From Gamsiella multidivaricata (Eukaryota; Mortierellomycota; Mortierellomycetes; Mortierellales; Mortierellaceae): DNA of 64,000 nucleotides. Below, piece by piece: positions 1 to 12,900 of the stretch. Below the pieces are notes generated by a model. The model made no database searches, had not been told where the DNA came from, and saw nothing but the letters and a program-made list of their open reading frames with translations. How positions within the stretch are numbered: the first letter of the stretch is position 1; every line of letters begins with the position of its first letter. Position numbers and translations under genes: made by a program. Where the stretch lies: contig NW_026251730.1 of assembly GCF_025024155.1 (NCBI RefSeq), forward strand, positions 62,001 to 126,000, in the 5' to 3' direction.

Positions 1-581
1 CTTGCAGGAAAGACATTCGATAAAGAGTTATGCAGAGAACCGTCAACGAATCGACGCTGTTGCGGTTCCGAGTGATAAACCTGTCAGGCACTTGAAGTAC
101 GTTCAGAATTCTCCTCAGCTGTATAACAGTGAATCGAAACTGTTTTCTATATTGCTGTGCGGTATAGGCGGCTATATCGAAACGGTGTACGAGATTGCCA
201 GGTTGTGGCAGATGTCGACGTTGACCCTCAAAATCTCCCTCCTGATCTTCCTCATCTCCAAAGCCAACATGGTTATTTTATAAAAGGAGTTGATGGTGAA
301 TGTTGGTGAGCAGAAGCAAGGGAAACATGGTGCAGGTTGGTGAATAAATAACGGTGCAGATGTGAGTAACGCAAAAAGGAGAATGTCGGATTCGACGAAT
401 TGGTGGCAACACAATTCAAATTTATTGCAGCATTTTCATTTCAACCTACTTCCTTGAAACTTGCTCTGTCTATTCAGAAAAAAGTGCTACAAGTTTGCTC
501 CACAAGTATTTAGGTTGCGACAGTGGATATAAAATATGAGCGCAGTGTTTAATGGTCCCCTACATCCTTCCCTTCATGGTC
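1..581. other. Unassigned stretch, downstream of the LRR gene
   Basis: No recognisable gene. Open frames exist on both strands (about 93 codons on +, 80 on -), but they overlap each other, have no domain I recognise and show no convincing splice context. The right part should contain the 3' untranslated region and polyadenylation signals of the minus-strand LRR gene that ends at 582. Confidence 0.4.
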
Positions 582-3500
582 CTAGTCCAGCTTCTTGATA
601 CCTTCTACATTAATCGCAATTGCCTTGTTGCGGAGCATCACAAAAGCCTCCTTCAAAGACTCAATGTCCTCGCATTCGTCAAGTCGAGTCACCGAAGCTT
701 TCAGAGACTGTAGCGGCACGATCGTGCCGTTGTACTCGGGTAGGCTGCGCACCAAAATTTGGAGTTGGTCGAGCGAAAAGTTGCTACCACTAAAGCTAAG
801 GCTCTCCAATGAAGTAAAATCCATTTTTTCTATCATATCCTTCCAGTCCTCATTCTCAAATTGAACATTTTCAATAGAGACGTTCTTGAGCGACCACCAC
901 TCTTGGTGTGAATCTGATGTTGAAGCAGATTGGACGGTTATTGACGTACTAAGTGAGGATGATGCAGCTTGCTGGGAAGGCCCTGACACCATCGCTACCA
1001 GCCAGCGAGCGGACACTTCTAGGACCCTCGCGCTGCCTCGGCAGATGATCCTAAATGTGTCGAGCTTGGGAAGACTGAGACGTGTTGGGAGCTCTGTCGC
1101 CAGGGTCGGCATCCAGGACTCTGTTGCATCGCCTTGAAGAGTTAGCGAATGAAGCCTTCCTCCGTGCCGGCGAAGCAACTGTACTGCCTTCTCCATATTA
1201 TCGCTCTCCTCGAGTCGGTCCAAATGTAGCTCCAGGCGTCCCAAATCCGATGAACGCTCAATGACCCGATTTACACAATCGAGGCCGACTAATGTCAGCA
1301 TTGCGGGGTTCAGGGTCAGGTGCACTAAAGAAGAGCCCTTGGTCTTGGTGCCATTATCCAGAAAAGTAGCGAGGTCATCGTAGAATGCATGGTTCGTATG
1401 TAGCTGCTCGATAGTCGAGCCGTAGTCCTTGAATAAAGCAAGGAGATATCTGGATTCGGCGCTTGGAAAGGAGGCCCTCATCCTGATGTTGGTGGATATG
1501 TTGCACGTCGGCAATGCGGAGTCCGGAAAGCTGAGGGCCATGTGAAGAATATCGTCACTCTTGCCGTTGTCGCCTGGACACCCTTTGTCCTCACATAGAT
1601 TGAATTGGCGAAGCGCGCACGAGCTTCGTCGAAACATGATGTCCGTTCTTTTCTCAGTGATTAGCTTGATTGTGTCAAGCGCCTGTTCCGGACGACATCC
1701 AACACAAATCTCGGAAAGATCTGGGTTCATATCTAGAACCTTGAGTAACTCAACCCTGGTACCTTGACTTGGAGTGCGTGTAACGTGAAGCGCCTTGAGA
1801 TGGCCGGCGGTAAGGAACCTCTCCTCTTCTGACTTGAGGTCATCGAGCCGGTCGATGGTTGCCTTGGAGTGCTTGATCTTGCCCTGAGAGCTGCTCACGG
1901 TCAAGATGAGTCTTCCGCTGCCTATATTGACAGTTTCGAGTCTCTCGAGGCCGCTGATGTTGTCTCTGAGGAGGTCGAAAATGAAATTCCAGTTGCCAGA
2001 GTTCAGATCGAGCTCCGTCAGATAGGGACACATTTTGAAAATTCTCGTAACAAAAGCGCTGGAAACCTTTGTCTTGGATGGTAGTACCGAACTGATCGCT
2101 AGAGCACGAAGTTGGGGGGCGTTCATTATGGCAGAGTTGCTGACGCGATTGAAAAACTTCTCAAAGTCCTTTAACCTCAACGACTTGAGCCGCCCATTAC
2201 ACATAATTTCCATGATAGGATTGTATCGACGGCTACTGTTGAAAAAATCCAGGAAAGGGATCTTAGACTTCTCGCCGTCCATGGTTAGGTGTACAATATT
2301 GGCGCTCCAAACAGCCTCGGCGAACACGCGAAGATCCTCGTGGGTGACTTTCCACTGCAAAGCGATATCCAGCTCTTGGATCATGCCCGTCTTCCTTATT
2401 GCATTATAAAACAGCTCCGCCTTAGTCCTAGACGCAATAGTGATCTCAATCCTGCCCTTCGCTTTGATGAAAGTTCCGCTATTGCTCTGGATGACCTCTT
2501 CCAGCTCCTGCATGTCGGATGCACGGAAGTTCTCGCTAAAATGGTGCTCGCAAACCCATTTGACGTACCCTTCTTTGGTTACAATCCGGCTAAGGTTGCC
2601 AAAATCGTAGGCCTGGTCGTTGACATGAAGGAACGTCTCCAGTCGTCTGAGATCAGCACCTTTTAAGCTCTTGATCTCATCGTACAGATTCTGGCTTGAG
2701 CCCGCATCGATTCCACCACTAGGGTTGGTTTGACTCTGCATAAACGCGATCGCTTCGTCCACCAAGGTGACAAAGTGCCTGTCGGTTGCAAGGTCGAGGT
2801 ACTTCTGAATCCCTTCTATCCCATCCAGGATACCTGAGTAGCCCACGGCCGAGTTAGCAAGGCTTGCCACAGAGAGTAAACGCTTGACCCACTTCAGAGT
2901 TGTCAGGAGATGTTGACTGTACTTGGTAAAGAATGCGGCGGGTAGCTTGATGTCGTATCCGTCATGCTTCGCGAGATGGACATCATGGGGAATCTCGCTT
3001 CCAGCGCTCTTTGTGTGGTCGTCGCACTCGCACAGGAAATACAGCCGATAGTGGTCTTCGAGCAGATTACCCACACGAAAACGCCTTGCCTTGGGCAGAA
3101 TGATGAAGAGACCTGGAATTGTGCTTTCGTGGAGCTCCCTGTTCTGAGTAATCGCAACTTCCACCCGATCTCTGATGCCCTCCAAAAGGCTGATTTCAGT
3201 TTGCTGCACAGTCTCGAACTTCCTTTGATTTTGCAGTATCTCGAAGGAGAGGGCTCTGTCGTCCAAGATTGCCTGGTACAGTTCCTGGAACGCCTTGTTG
3301 ACGGCTGCGTTAATGGTTGTGTTTATGGTTGTGTTCATGGCTGTGTTCATGGCTGTGCTGATGGCTGTGTTGATTGCTGTATTAATAGCTGTGCTCATAG
3401 CTTCGGTCATCGTAACTTGGTTCGTGAGTATAGCCTGAGCTCTTGGAGAGTTTGGATTACTGGGGCGATCGAGAACTAGCAATGCCTCCGTCATCGTATC

Positions 3501-4073
3501 CGCAGACTGAGCAAGGTGATTGCTGTCGAATGAGGTGCGGCTGATAGAAAGAGTTTCTAGTGCTTGTGAAACTGAGTTGGTGCTGGCGGTGGCTATGTTG
3601 ATGGAAGTCGCCCTAGTTATAGTCGCTCTACTGTACTTTGAAGATGCAGCTGGTATATTGGGAAAGACCTGAGCTGCAGAGATTGGCACCTCCGGATGGC
3701 CTTGCATGACCACCTCGAGCACCGTGTTATGGCAGTATCGGATTCTTTTGGGCTCGAGACTACGACGGAAAGCCATAATGTGTAAGGCTAGAACATCAGC
3801 ATCCTTACAAAAGCAACTCAAAACTGATATACCATGTTATCAGATCTTTCCACCATGAACTTACTAATTTAAATCTGAATCGACAAGCAATTCTTTCACA
3901 TCATTGCCGTATCTAACAGAGGCAGCGTGCTCGAATTTATCTTGGATATCGCTCCAGCGGACGGAGAACTCTCCAGTATCTTCATCCCATCGAGCTGGAA
4001 CGCGAGTTGTAGACGAGGATGAACTGGCCTTTATCTCCTGCCAGCACTGTTGGTCAAAATTTGTACTCGGCAT
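582..4073 (-). CDS. Large leucine-rich-repeat protein, two exons
   Basis: Function unknown. Exon 1 is 3865-4073 and exon 2 is 582-3759. The 105-nt intron runs from donor GTAAGT at 3864 to a TAG acceptor at 3760, and the phases match (TA|T). The product is 1,128 aa. Residues ~10-75 form a small N-terminal domain that only becomes continuous after splicing (WDEDTGEFSVRW ... LEPKRIRYC). Residues ~190-230 are a run of four-residue TAxN-like units, followed by a helical segment (~230-300) and a conserved-looking block (RLYFLCECDDH, then FFTKYSQHLLTTL). The C-terminal half, from ~540, has irregular LRRs (LRALAIS, LTELDL, LGRLELHLDR, LESLSFSG). The start ATG at 4073 was chosen because the open frame upstream of it has no other ATG. 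From memory, Mortierella genomes hold many proteins with this CECxxH block. The LRR call is good; any role is a guess. Confidence 0.75.
3280..3410 (-). repeat. 12-bp coding minisatellite (four-residue TAxN-like repeat)
   Basis: Inside the LRR gene, about nine to ten imperfect 12-bp units encode a period-4 peptide (TAIN, TAIS, TAMN, TTIN, AAVN). On the + strand it reads as repeated gttgtgttcatggct-like units. The periodicity keeps the frame. Confidence 0.75.
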
Positions 4074-5095
4074 GGCCTGATTCCTTGTGTGATGGAGTGG
4101 GAGCAATTGCTATCGGTGGAAAGAGCTGAGGAGCGCTGAGGGTACAATTGACGATTGGGATTTTACGGGGAGCAGTCGCTGTCGAGTACTGGTATCTGTG
4201 TATTTGCAGGGGAAGCTTTTACTATTGATGAATGGTTAGGAAGTGAGCAAGTGTAGAGAAATTTATCGCCAGAAACGGCGAGCATTGAGAATCGTCCAGG
4301 AAGTAGAGAATGAGAAGAGAATTTGAGAAATAGAGGCGAGGTTGAGCAAAAATGAAGGCGAGGGTGGAAAAAGTTGGCGAAGGCGAGGGAGCGTCGTGCA
4401 ACGCCGAGGCTCTGTTCATCCCGTGGTTCGAATATCATTTCCCGTTTGTTTAAAATTCTCCCGCCTTTGCAGTGTCTCTTTGTCGTTGTACCTGAGGTAG
4501 CGACCAGGGTTATCAGCTTGTCTGTCATGGGCAGGGATCCAAAGCGCATCAGAAAGCATTCCTCATCATGGATATACTTTGCTTCTACGTCTTGGGGTTG
4601 ACCAGAGTTTCCAATCGAAGGATATGCAGTAAAGGACCGAAAAATTAGGAAGCGGCCCACAAGCCGTCGTCCCTTGAGTTTGGCACGAGGCGAGGGCACC
4701 TTGGAGATGCGGGCGCAATGAGCCAGGTCACGGGTGGAGAGATATTGGGTGATCTTTTTCCTGAGAAGGGGGTGCCGAAGATTGATAGACTCTCCACAAA
4801 AGGAAAAGGGCTAGCACTGGGGTTCGTGCCATGGGTGGTGCCGAGGACAATGTAGCGGCTAAGATGAGAAGGGAAATGAGCCGATAAGGACGAGAAAGAA
4901 GATCATCAAGGTCAGAGTGAGGGGGGATGGTGAAGTAGAGGTGTGAATCGTGGTGGAAAGATGCGTCGTTATTTTCTCACACACACTAAAAAAGGGAACA
5001 GGCGATCTGAAACGACGCGTTCGAGGACCAATCATTCGGAATTGGTGGCGTTAAGAACTTTATTATTCTTTGTAAGCTATGTGGGCGTACTCCAC
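4074..5095. other. Intergenic region between the LRR gene and the methyltransferase gene
   Basis: This holds the promoter and 5' leader of the minus-strand LRR gene and the 3' region of the minus-strand methyltransferase gene. Open frames at 4163-4699 (-) and 4943-5500 (+) have no recognisable domain. The second is antisense to the methyltransferase coding sequence. Confidence 0.5.
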
Positions 5096-7616
5096 CTACG
5101 GCTTCTGTCCATACGCCAGATACACCCTCGAGAACGTATGGTACTGATCCATCTCCGCCCACACCTGCGCCATCATCTCGTCCCACTCCTCGCTCGTCGT
5201 CATCTCTGCCCCACACACCGCGATATCCTGCCCCCGTGCCACTGCATTCTCCAGCTCCGCCTGCAACACCACCGGTTTCAACGCCTCCATCTCCGCCTTC
5301 AGCACGTCCCGCCAGAGCAACCCAATCTTCCCACCCCAGGGCCCGATCGGGATTTCGACCATCATCATCTTCACGTTCTCACACCCAACGTCCTTGAGCA
5401 CTTGATCCAGCCGCTGAGGCAACAACACATCCACGTGGCGATTCTGCGCAGTTTCGTACAGCATTTTCAGGAACGATCGAGAGATCGGTCCGGGTCTTGA
5501 CCAGATAGGATCGACCTCCGACAGCTGGAGCCAGCCCTGTCCACCCGAGATCACACATCGGTATAGATCTTGGACGACTCCCGGCCAGGCATCGTGCGTG
5601 AGACCGAGCAACATGTTGCGTTGATGGACGAGCGCGAACGATTCAGAGACGAACGGTATTTCGGGATCCAGGATATTGCCCATCGAGAAGTGTGCGTTTT
5701 TCGGATGGATAGCAGATGGGTACATTGGCGAAATGTCAAAACCGTAAAAATCCAAATCTTCGTACTCTGTGGCCATTTCCTACAGGGACAATTATCGAGA
5801 GATAAGGGTGTTTATCTATCAGGCCTGATTTTTGTTCGCTAAAAAAAAAAAAAAAAGGAGACGTACCATGACCCAAGTGCCAGGCCCACATCCACAGTCG
5901 AGAACTTTGCCAGCAATGTTGACGTCGATTGGAGGGATGATATTGGAACCGAATGCATACCGGATCACATAATGCTGAAGCAGAAGCCTACACGCGGCAC
6001 GCCAAGGTTCGCAACAGTCAGATGCATAGATAGGGGAGGAATTAATAACATCGCAAAACTATGCAGCCTTAGATCGTTAGGTCGGCTCTCCTTTTCCAAA
6101 CCAGGCAAGCAGTAAAAAAGGAAAGCAGAGAGCCTCATTACCTTTCACCCTCTTGTTCATCGCATGGCAAGAGATACGGCAGCGTCTTGTCTGGATAGTA
6201 TTCCCGTCCCCCAAGCATTCGCCTCGGTGGAAGAACCTTGGCCGCAAGCTCCTCAAGTAATAGTCCCAACTTGTTCGCTTTCGGTGCCGCTGATGCAGCA
6301 GAGGTCGGCACGACTGCCGCATTGGATGGCTGGTTATGAGAGTAGTGATTCTGACCTGTTCCGTTCTCAACTCCAGATGTAGATAATGAAGATGACGAGG
6401 ATGAGGGCGGAGAGGCACTGGTCATAGCCAGTATGTTCTGATAATGTGATCCTGTGCTCGAGAACGAGGATGCTACGCCGTTATGACTGGAACTGAGGGA
6501 TACTGTTGGGGAGGTGCCATAGTGGTGAGTGGGCGTGTTGGCGAGTGTGGGCGACCGGTGTATGTTATGCCGTGCTGATGGAGACGACGGCACATGCGGT
6601 TGGCGCAGCAGCGAGGAGGACGAGGTCGAGGGAATAGCGATGGATTGACTAATGTTGCGGTTGTGGCTATTACTATTGGGGATTCGATCCGGATGACGAG
6701 CAGGTCGTCGAGTTTTTGTCTGGAGAGCCACCCCCATAATCTGTTGCGATACATGATCTTGTGAAGGGTGCGACGTTGCTGTACTGTATTGCTGCTGTTG
6801 GAACTGCTGCTGTAGTAAAAGCTGTTGTTGCTGCTGTTGGTACTGCTGCCTCAGCTGTTGTTGCTGTTGCTGAAGCACCAGCATCTGCTGGTATTCAAAC
6901 TGCTGCTGCTCGAGGAAGTTCTGTTGCTGCTGTTGCTGATATGAAATAAAGTCTTGGACGGTATAGTTATTGTGCAGGTACATGGGAGCTGGTTTCTGGG
7001 ATAGTTGGCTGCCATGAAATCCCACCTCGACCATCTTGCCGTTCACATATGTTGCTCTGCCCAGACCGGAGCCGACAGAGTGTGCAAGATCAAAGGATTC
7101 AGAGCCGATAGAATAGCCGCTGTTGGTGCGGGAGCCGGTTCCGACACTGCCGACTCCAACGCCTGCCCCGTTAACCATAATAGGCAGTGGTGCACTGACA
7201 ACACCGTTAGAATAAGGGTAGAGCGAAGGTGTAGGTGAACCGGCTGCAACCGCTGCGTTGACAATCGATAGGTTGAGTGAGGACGTGGATGAGGTGTTAG
7301 AGAGTATTGAGGGTGGGTGCGAGATGGGTCGATCCTTCCTTCCTTTGTTCAGTGACGATGACAATGATCCTGACCGGTATCTCTGCTGTTGATGATGGCT
7401 TCCATGACGCAGTTGCTGACCCTGGGCCCCGCTCCTGCCGAAGGGGAGTGAGTTGAACTCGACAGAAGATGGAGAGACGGGTACTGAAGAGTCGCTTGCG
7501 CTCTTGTTATCCTTGGAACTGAGTTTTTTCTTGTAGGCCTTGGGTGGGATTCGATATGACTGAAAGACCTCCTTGTCGTTGGACTCGTAGTCTTCTGAAG
7601 AAAGATTAGCTCCCAT
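5096..7616 (-). CDS. SAM-dependent methyltransferase (UMTA/LaeA-like) with long Q/S-rich N-terminus
   Basis: Predicted class I S-adenosylmethionine methyltransferase; substrate unknown. Exons 6142-7616, 5867-5987 and 5096-5779 join in phase (AG|G, then phase 0) with donors GTAATG and GTACGT, giving 759 aa. Residues 1-~450 are low complexity, with polyQ tracts (~265-330) and S/P-rich stretches. At ~455 a globular part begins (LGLLLEELAAKVLPPRRMLG, GREYYPDKTLPYLLPCDEQE). Motif I, VLDCGCGPGTWVM, is encoded at the end of exon 2. FYGFDISPMYP (the acidic post-motif region) and GGQGWLQLSEVDP follow in exon 3. The start ATG at 7616 gives MGANLSSEDY, which fits an N-myristoylation consensus (G2, S6). 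Similar folds occur in trans-aconitate methyltransferase and LaeA-like regulators. Fold call firm; function open. Confidence 0.88.
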
Positions 7617-9973
7617 GACTAAATTCTGCTGTATATGTGTGTATGAATGTATAAGTGTGCGTACGGCGTGAAAGTATTCTTGGGTATATAATAAACTTTG
7701 TCTAATTGACTGAAAGGGTGGAAGGAAGAAAATAGCGGCAGGAGAGAACCGAGGATGAAAAGGAACGGCAGGAAAGGAAGGTAGGAGAAGGTCGGTCGAG
7801 AAATGGATCGTGAAAGATATCAAAAAGACAAGATGCGGCGAGCAGACAAAGACACATAAAGCCATGCGCCAGTCATTATCTCCGCCCGTATGTCTTCTTC
7901 CTACTTCTTGCGCGAGGATGGATGTCAACACGAAAATGGAAGTTAGGACTATAGGTATGGGAACCGGACAAGATAGGTACTCGAGTTGTACAAACTCCTT
8001 TAGTTCTTCTGAGCGTGCTGGCTCAGCATGGTGTATGTGGGTACTCTGCAAGATTGTTTTATTAGCCATACGGAGCAAGGGTATGTCTGTTTGGACATCT
8101 TCTATCTTAACCATCGTTTGTCCTGCATCTATGTTTTCCCTCCTCTTGGTGCCATGTGTCTGCGACTGCATTCGTGTGCGACTAATTGCCCACACATGGG
8201 AGCATTTATTTATTGATACAATACAACGGCGACTCGGACTAGAAGACTAGAACGACAAAGGGAGAGAAGGCGGGCGTAATGTATGCATGTGCTAGGTTAC
8301 CACAGAAGTACAAGGTTGCATAGGACGAGAGCATGGCCTCTTCGCGTCGTCAATGGAAAAACAGATTGATTAAAGCGACCATTGCAGTGGGTTATAGGTA
8401 CCAAAGTCATTGAGCGTCCATTCCATTGCGCATCGCTCATTCGTGCACTGTATGTCCACTCCTTGAAGATATATAAAGGAAGGGAGCTGCTCAACCCCCT
8501 GCAACCCTCTAGGCCCCTCATGTTGCAGGCCAGTACGGCTTGGCCAGGACATAGCCTGCTAGTCCAGAGTCAAAGGAGTAAAAAAACATCAGTTAAAGGA
8601 GAGGAAGACAAGGCCTGACCTTCGACTGACTCCTGACCCGCCCAGCTTGTTCACAACTCCATTTTTTTTTATTTATTTTTCGGTTGTAAACAACGTGTTT
8701 GCAAGAAATAGCGCACGAGTCGCCGAACACTCGTGTCTTCCTAGCCACCTACGGACGATCTTCGTCCTTATTAGAGATTGGCTGTATACAAAAAAATCTA
8801 CTGGGTCAACCGGCGCATGCTACGCGATAAGGAACTGGACCCTATTTTTTTTCTTCTTGTTTTTGATAGCGTTTAGATGTTGAGACCATGAATCATCATC
8901 AGCAACAGAGGATTGGGTCCAAGAAGCCGGTCCGGAAGATTCTGAGAAGGGAACAGATCTATCCACAATTGTCCTCCGTTGACTTGTACGATATGAAGAG
9001 TAGAAGAGAGAAAGTCATTTGCGGGGTTGCCTAGCCTTGAATCCTACGCTTTGTCGAGTTTATCGAGGGGTGTATTTGATGCAGTTCATGCTATGCTGCA
9101 CATCTGGAATATACGCCAAATAAGTCAAGAGAATATAGTCTATATGTCTTCCTGGCAAGTCTGTGCCACATCCATCCACCTCAAAAGTGCACAGCGACCT
9201 CCTCAATGATGATGCACATTTGTACTATTCCCCGTCCCCTGGGTTCTCGAGCTATGACGACCGGGCCAAGATGGTTCCTGGGGTTTCATGTGACAAGTGG
9301 TCTTTTCTTTCGCATGGCCTGGGGAATAGCGTGGCATGTTAACTTACCCCTCTCTCGTCTCCGTATCTCAGCCGCGCAGCTTTTCCCACAAACACGTTGT
9401 TCGCGTCCAGCCTCTGAGCGATATCGAAACAGTCACAAGCTCATGGGCAGGGGACAAGAGGAAGCGAAATCAGTGAGCAGCATCTCTTCTATGTCGGTTC
9501 CTTCCCTTCTCTTATTACCCCTTACATCATCTTCCAGCACACAGCTTTGTCGTACCTCGTCCATATCAAGGAATCTTATATCAAACTACGATTTATTGGA
9601 TTGATCGACGAATTCAAGAGTTTTGGGAAGAGGCGCTGGTGATACAACTACAGGGGGAGAGATATAATAAGCAAATGAGGACCTGACTGAGTAATAGTAC
9701 AAAAAATTATGGACCAAAAGAGAACAAAGAGCAGCAGCAAAAAGACAAGGAAAATGAAGCGGTAATGCTATTAAAACTACAAGCGAAAAAGCAAAATAGA
9801 CCGCAAGCAGCAACAGCGGGAACAAGATAATGATCGGCCTCGAAAGAAAAAAAACAATAAGGATGAAAAAATAAAAGCGGTAGGTATGGTGCTCTCTCGT
9901 TGTACACTGAATAGATAGAACTGTATATCGGTGCCTTGGCCTTCCTCTTAGGACCCTCCTGACAGCGGTCATG
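7617..9973. other. Long non-coding stretch
   Basis: 2.4 kb between the methyltransferase start and the PHD-gene stop. It should contain the methyltransferase promoter (right side) and the PHD gene 3' region. Open frames are short, mostly antisense extensions or A/T-rich runs. I see no rRNA or tRNA and no repeat worth naming. An unrecognised spliced gene cannot be excluded. Confidence 0.4.
7685..7692 (-). promoter_or_regulatory. Candidate TATA box of the methyltransferase gene
   Basis: The minus strand carries TATTATATA about 70 nt upstream of the ATG at 7616. Position and sequence fit a TATA element, but there is no transcript evidence. Confidence 0.35.
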
Positions 9974-12900
9974 TTACTCCACATAGTGTCCAAACCTCTC
10001 CTGGAAACGGACCAAATCTCCCGACAGCTTGTCCATCAGATCCAGGCTGGTCACCGGCATGATAGCAAGACCCAATTGAGCCCCATTACAACCAATGTGG
10101 GACTCGACGGTCGATTCCATGGAATCGCCACTGCCATAACCATTCAGTTGGTGTGGCGGTGTCATGGGTGCTTTGCTTTTCTCAGATCCCGTACCAGTAC
10201 TCGATGATGAGCAAGGCAGGTCAACCTGCTTCAATTGGGCTTTCTGCTCCAAGAAATCACCGTGTGATAGCTCATGCACAGATTGTGGTGGCGTTGACAA
10301 CCAATGCGTATCTGGAGTTTCAGTCGATCCTGTAGCCTGCTCATGCAATTGCACCTGGAGTCCAGCCTGCCGAGGTGTTGCGACAGCATCGGCAGTGGGC
10401 GAGACTGAGCTGTGATTACTGTTTTTGATCTTCAGTTCCACCATCTCTACTTGTACCCGGCTGATATAGTCCAGGAGATTTTGTGCCCGCTTGTTCATGT
10501 CCTTGAACGACATTCTGGTAGATGGGTATTTAACCTTGGCTGGCGGGGCTGGCTGCATCGGCTGTGGAGTACCAGAGGGCGTAGGAGAGTCCGAATTGGC
10601 CTTATAGTGATGGTGGTAATGGCCGGCATTCTTGCGAGAACCTGTCCTCTTGTTCGTCGCCGTAGTTGGTGATGACAATGCTGTATCGTTATTAATACAG
10701 CCGTTATTGGTGACGCTATTGCCGGAACCAGGCACAGAATTCGCGGAGGCATCTATTGAACCACACACACGTTAGACCTTGTCGTGTCAAGTATAATGGC
10801 GAAATAAAGAACTTTGGGTATCACATACCATGCGAGTCCGCAATGGATTCATTACCAACCGCTCGATGCGGTTCATTGTCGTGATCGACAGCAGACGAGG
10901 ATGCCTCTGGTGAGGGTGTCTCTGATTTGGCTAGCTTTCTCCTCTTGCTTGATGCGCTGACGGTGGATCTGTTGTCCGCAATGGGTTCATCCTCCGAGGG
11001 GCGACTGTTCTTCTTCCCACCGGTCCGTCGGCCAGCAGGATGTGCCTGCTGTGGGGAAGGTGCTCGAGACGGCTCTGCGCCTTGCTCGTCGTTAGGATGG
11101 CTCGACTCCTCGTCCTTGGCTTGAGGTGAGTCTGGCGGGGAATGAGCTATCGACGGTTTGGTAGAACCCGCTTTCTTGGACTTTGAAGAGCCCTTACCCT
11201 TTGTTACTCTCTTTAATGAGGCGGCTGTGGAGTTTAATGGTGTCTCCGAGTCCTTGTCTGTTGCCTCCGAACTTTGATCATCATGATGATATCCATTCAA
11301 CCCATGGGTGGCATCCTCGTTCGTATCTTCGCTGTCGTCAATGTTGCTCACATTCTTCCTCCGACGTTTCGAAGATCGTGTATGGCCATTGGACTTGTTG
11401 GTAGTGTTTATGCTATCATCGTCGGTGTCATTGCTTCGTTTGCTTGCAGAGACATTCGTGTCCTCTTCGCTCTTGTTCTTGCTGTGGTGAGAATGTGTTG
11501 TTGCGGAGTCTGCTGAGAACAAGGCGTCTTTAGAGTTCATGGTACTTCTCTTTTTGGACGACTTTGCTTTCGGACCAGTTGCAGCCGGAGTTGAGATTCT
11601 ATGGGACAAAGCCAAAAGGCGGTAAGTATAATCTGAAGCGGAGGAACCAATGGATTAAATTGAACATTGGCCAGACTCCTTTTTGAATACTTTTATGCCA
11701 TGGCCCCGGATGAAAGGTCTCGTACATAGACAATATCCCTTAAGCTGTTTGAGCAATTGCGCCTCCTCGGTCGCCTATATCATTCCAGGCTTCTTATCAA
11801 AGGATCCAACCCATACTCCACGCAGGACCACGAGCTTGCTGTGTCCATAAAAGCAACTACAGCCGCAGAGAATCGCGGACAACCTTTTCACAGCGATTCC
11901 ATATTATTTCATGTGTTTTTGAATGATAATGGTCAATGAATTGGAGTGATGAGGAGAGAAAGCTTTCAAAGGACGTTAAAAAAAACCGGTGAACATGTCT
12001 GCGCAGCTTGATAGCCTTGCACGATACCCACCCACAAAAATGATTAAGGGTTTTTGTATCAGAAATGTTCAAATCGTCCATGAGCAATTGAGAGCCAGTG
12101 TTAAAAAGGCTGTGGTGACTGGACTTTGCCCACATGTTTTAGGATGTACGAGACCATGCACCAGCTCTCCGGAGTCATTGGCAGCTTGAAAATATCAAAG
12201 CACATTAAAGAAAGGTAAAAGCAAGCCAGTACAGCGTGGGTGAAAGGGGAAGTGCAATAGAGGCTCTCTCTCTCTTGTCCAGAAGAAATACTTACAGCTG
12301 GCCGTCTTGGACCCTGTACGGATGGTTCTCGGGGCGGCAAGAGTCGCAGTAATACTTGTCCGGAGTCACTTCGCCGTCGCCCAGTCCCACACAGGGACAG
12401 TGCTGCCACACCTTGCAGGTCTCGCATTGGATCATAACACCCTCATGATCTATTCAAAAAAAAAACAGCATTCATGTCAGCCAGTCAAAGCAGAATCTCT
12501 GCAGCACCTAAATCGAATTCAACATCCATTCAGGTTGGAATGCTCTCATGCGCAATACAGCAGGCAGTGCACGCGCTGGAAGGGAACAGTGTGCAGTAGC
12601 ACGGCAGAATGCCACTGTTTCAGTGTGCAATTGATACAGTTCCAAATAATCGACACCAACAAAGGGAATGGTAGACTCTTACGTTGCTGATTGCACACGC
12701 AGCGTGTTTGGCCGCCATCGTCCTCCTCGACGACCTTCTTGCTCTTGTGGTAGCCGCCACGATGGCTTCTCCTAGGGGATGCTATAGACCGGTGGCGGAA
12801 TCAAGGGAACGAGATCAAGAAAGAGTAGACTGTTAGTCACTATTGTAGCGGTCGTCAATAAGGAACAACGAATGTACATTCTAAGGGTCGATTCTTACAA

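Noticed and set aside
4400..4460. tRNA-like box (gtggttcgaa)
   Set aside because: The T-arm stem does not pair and no matching A box or acceptor stem is present.
6761..7238. Alanine/valine-rich + strand frames (A/V repeats)
   Set aside because: They are antisense to the CAG-rich polyQ region of the methyltransferase gene.
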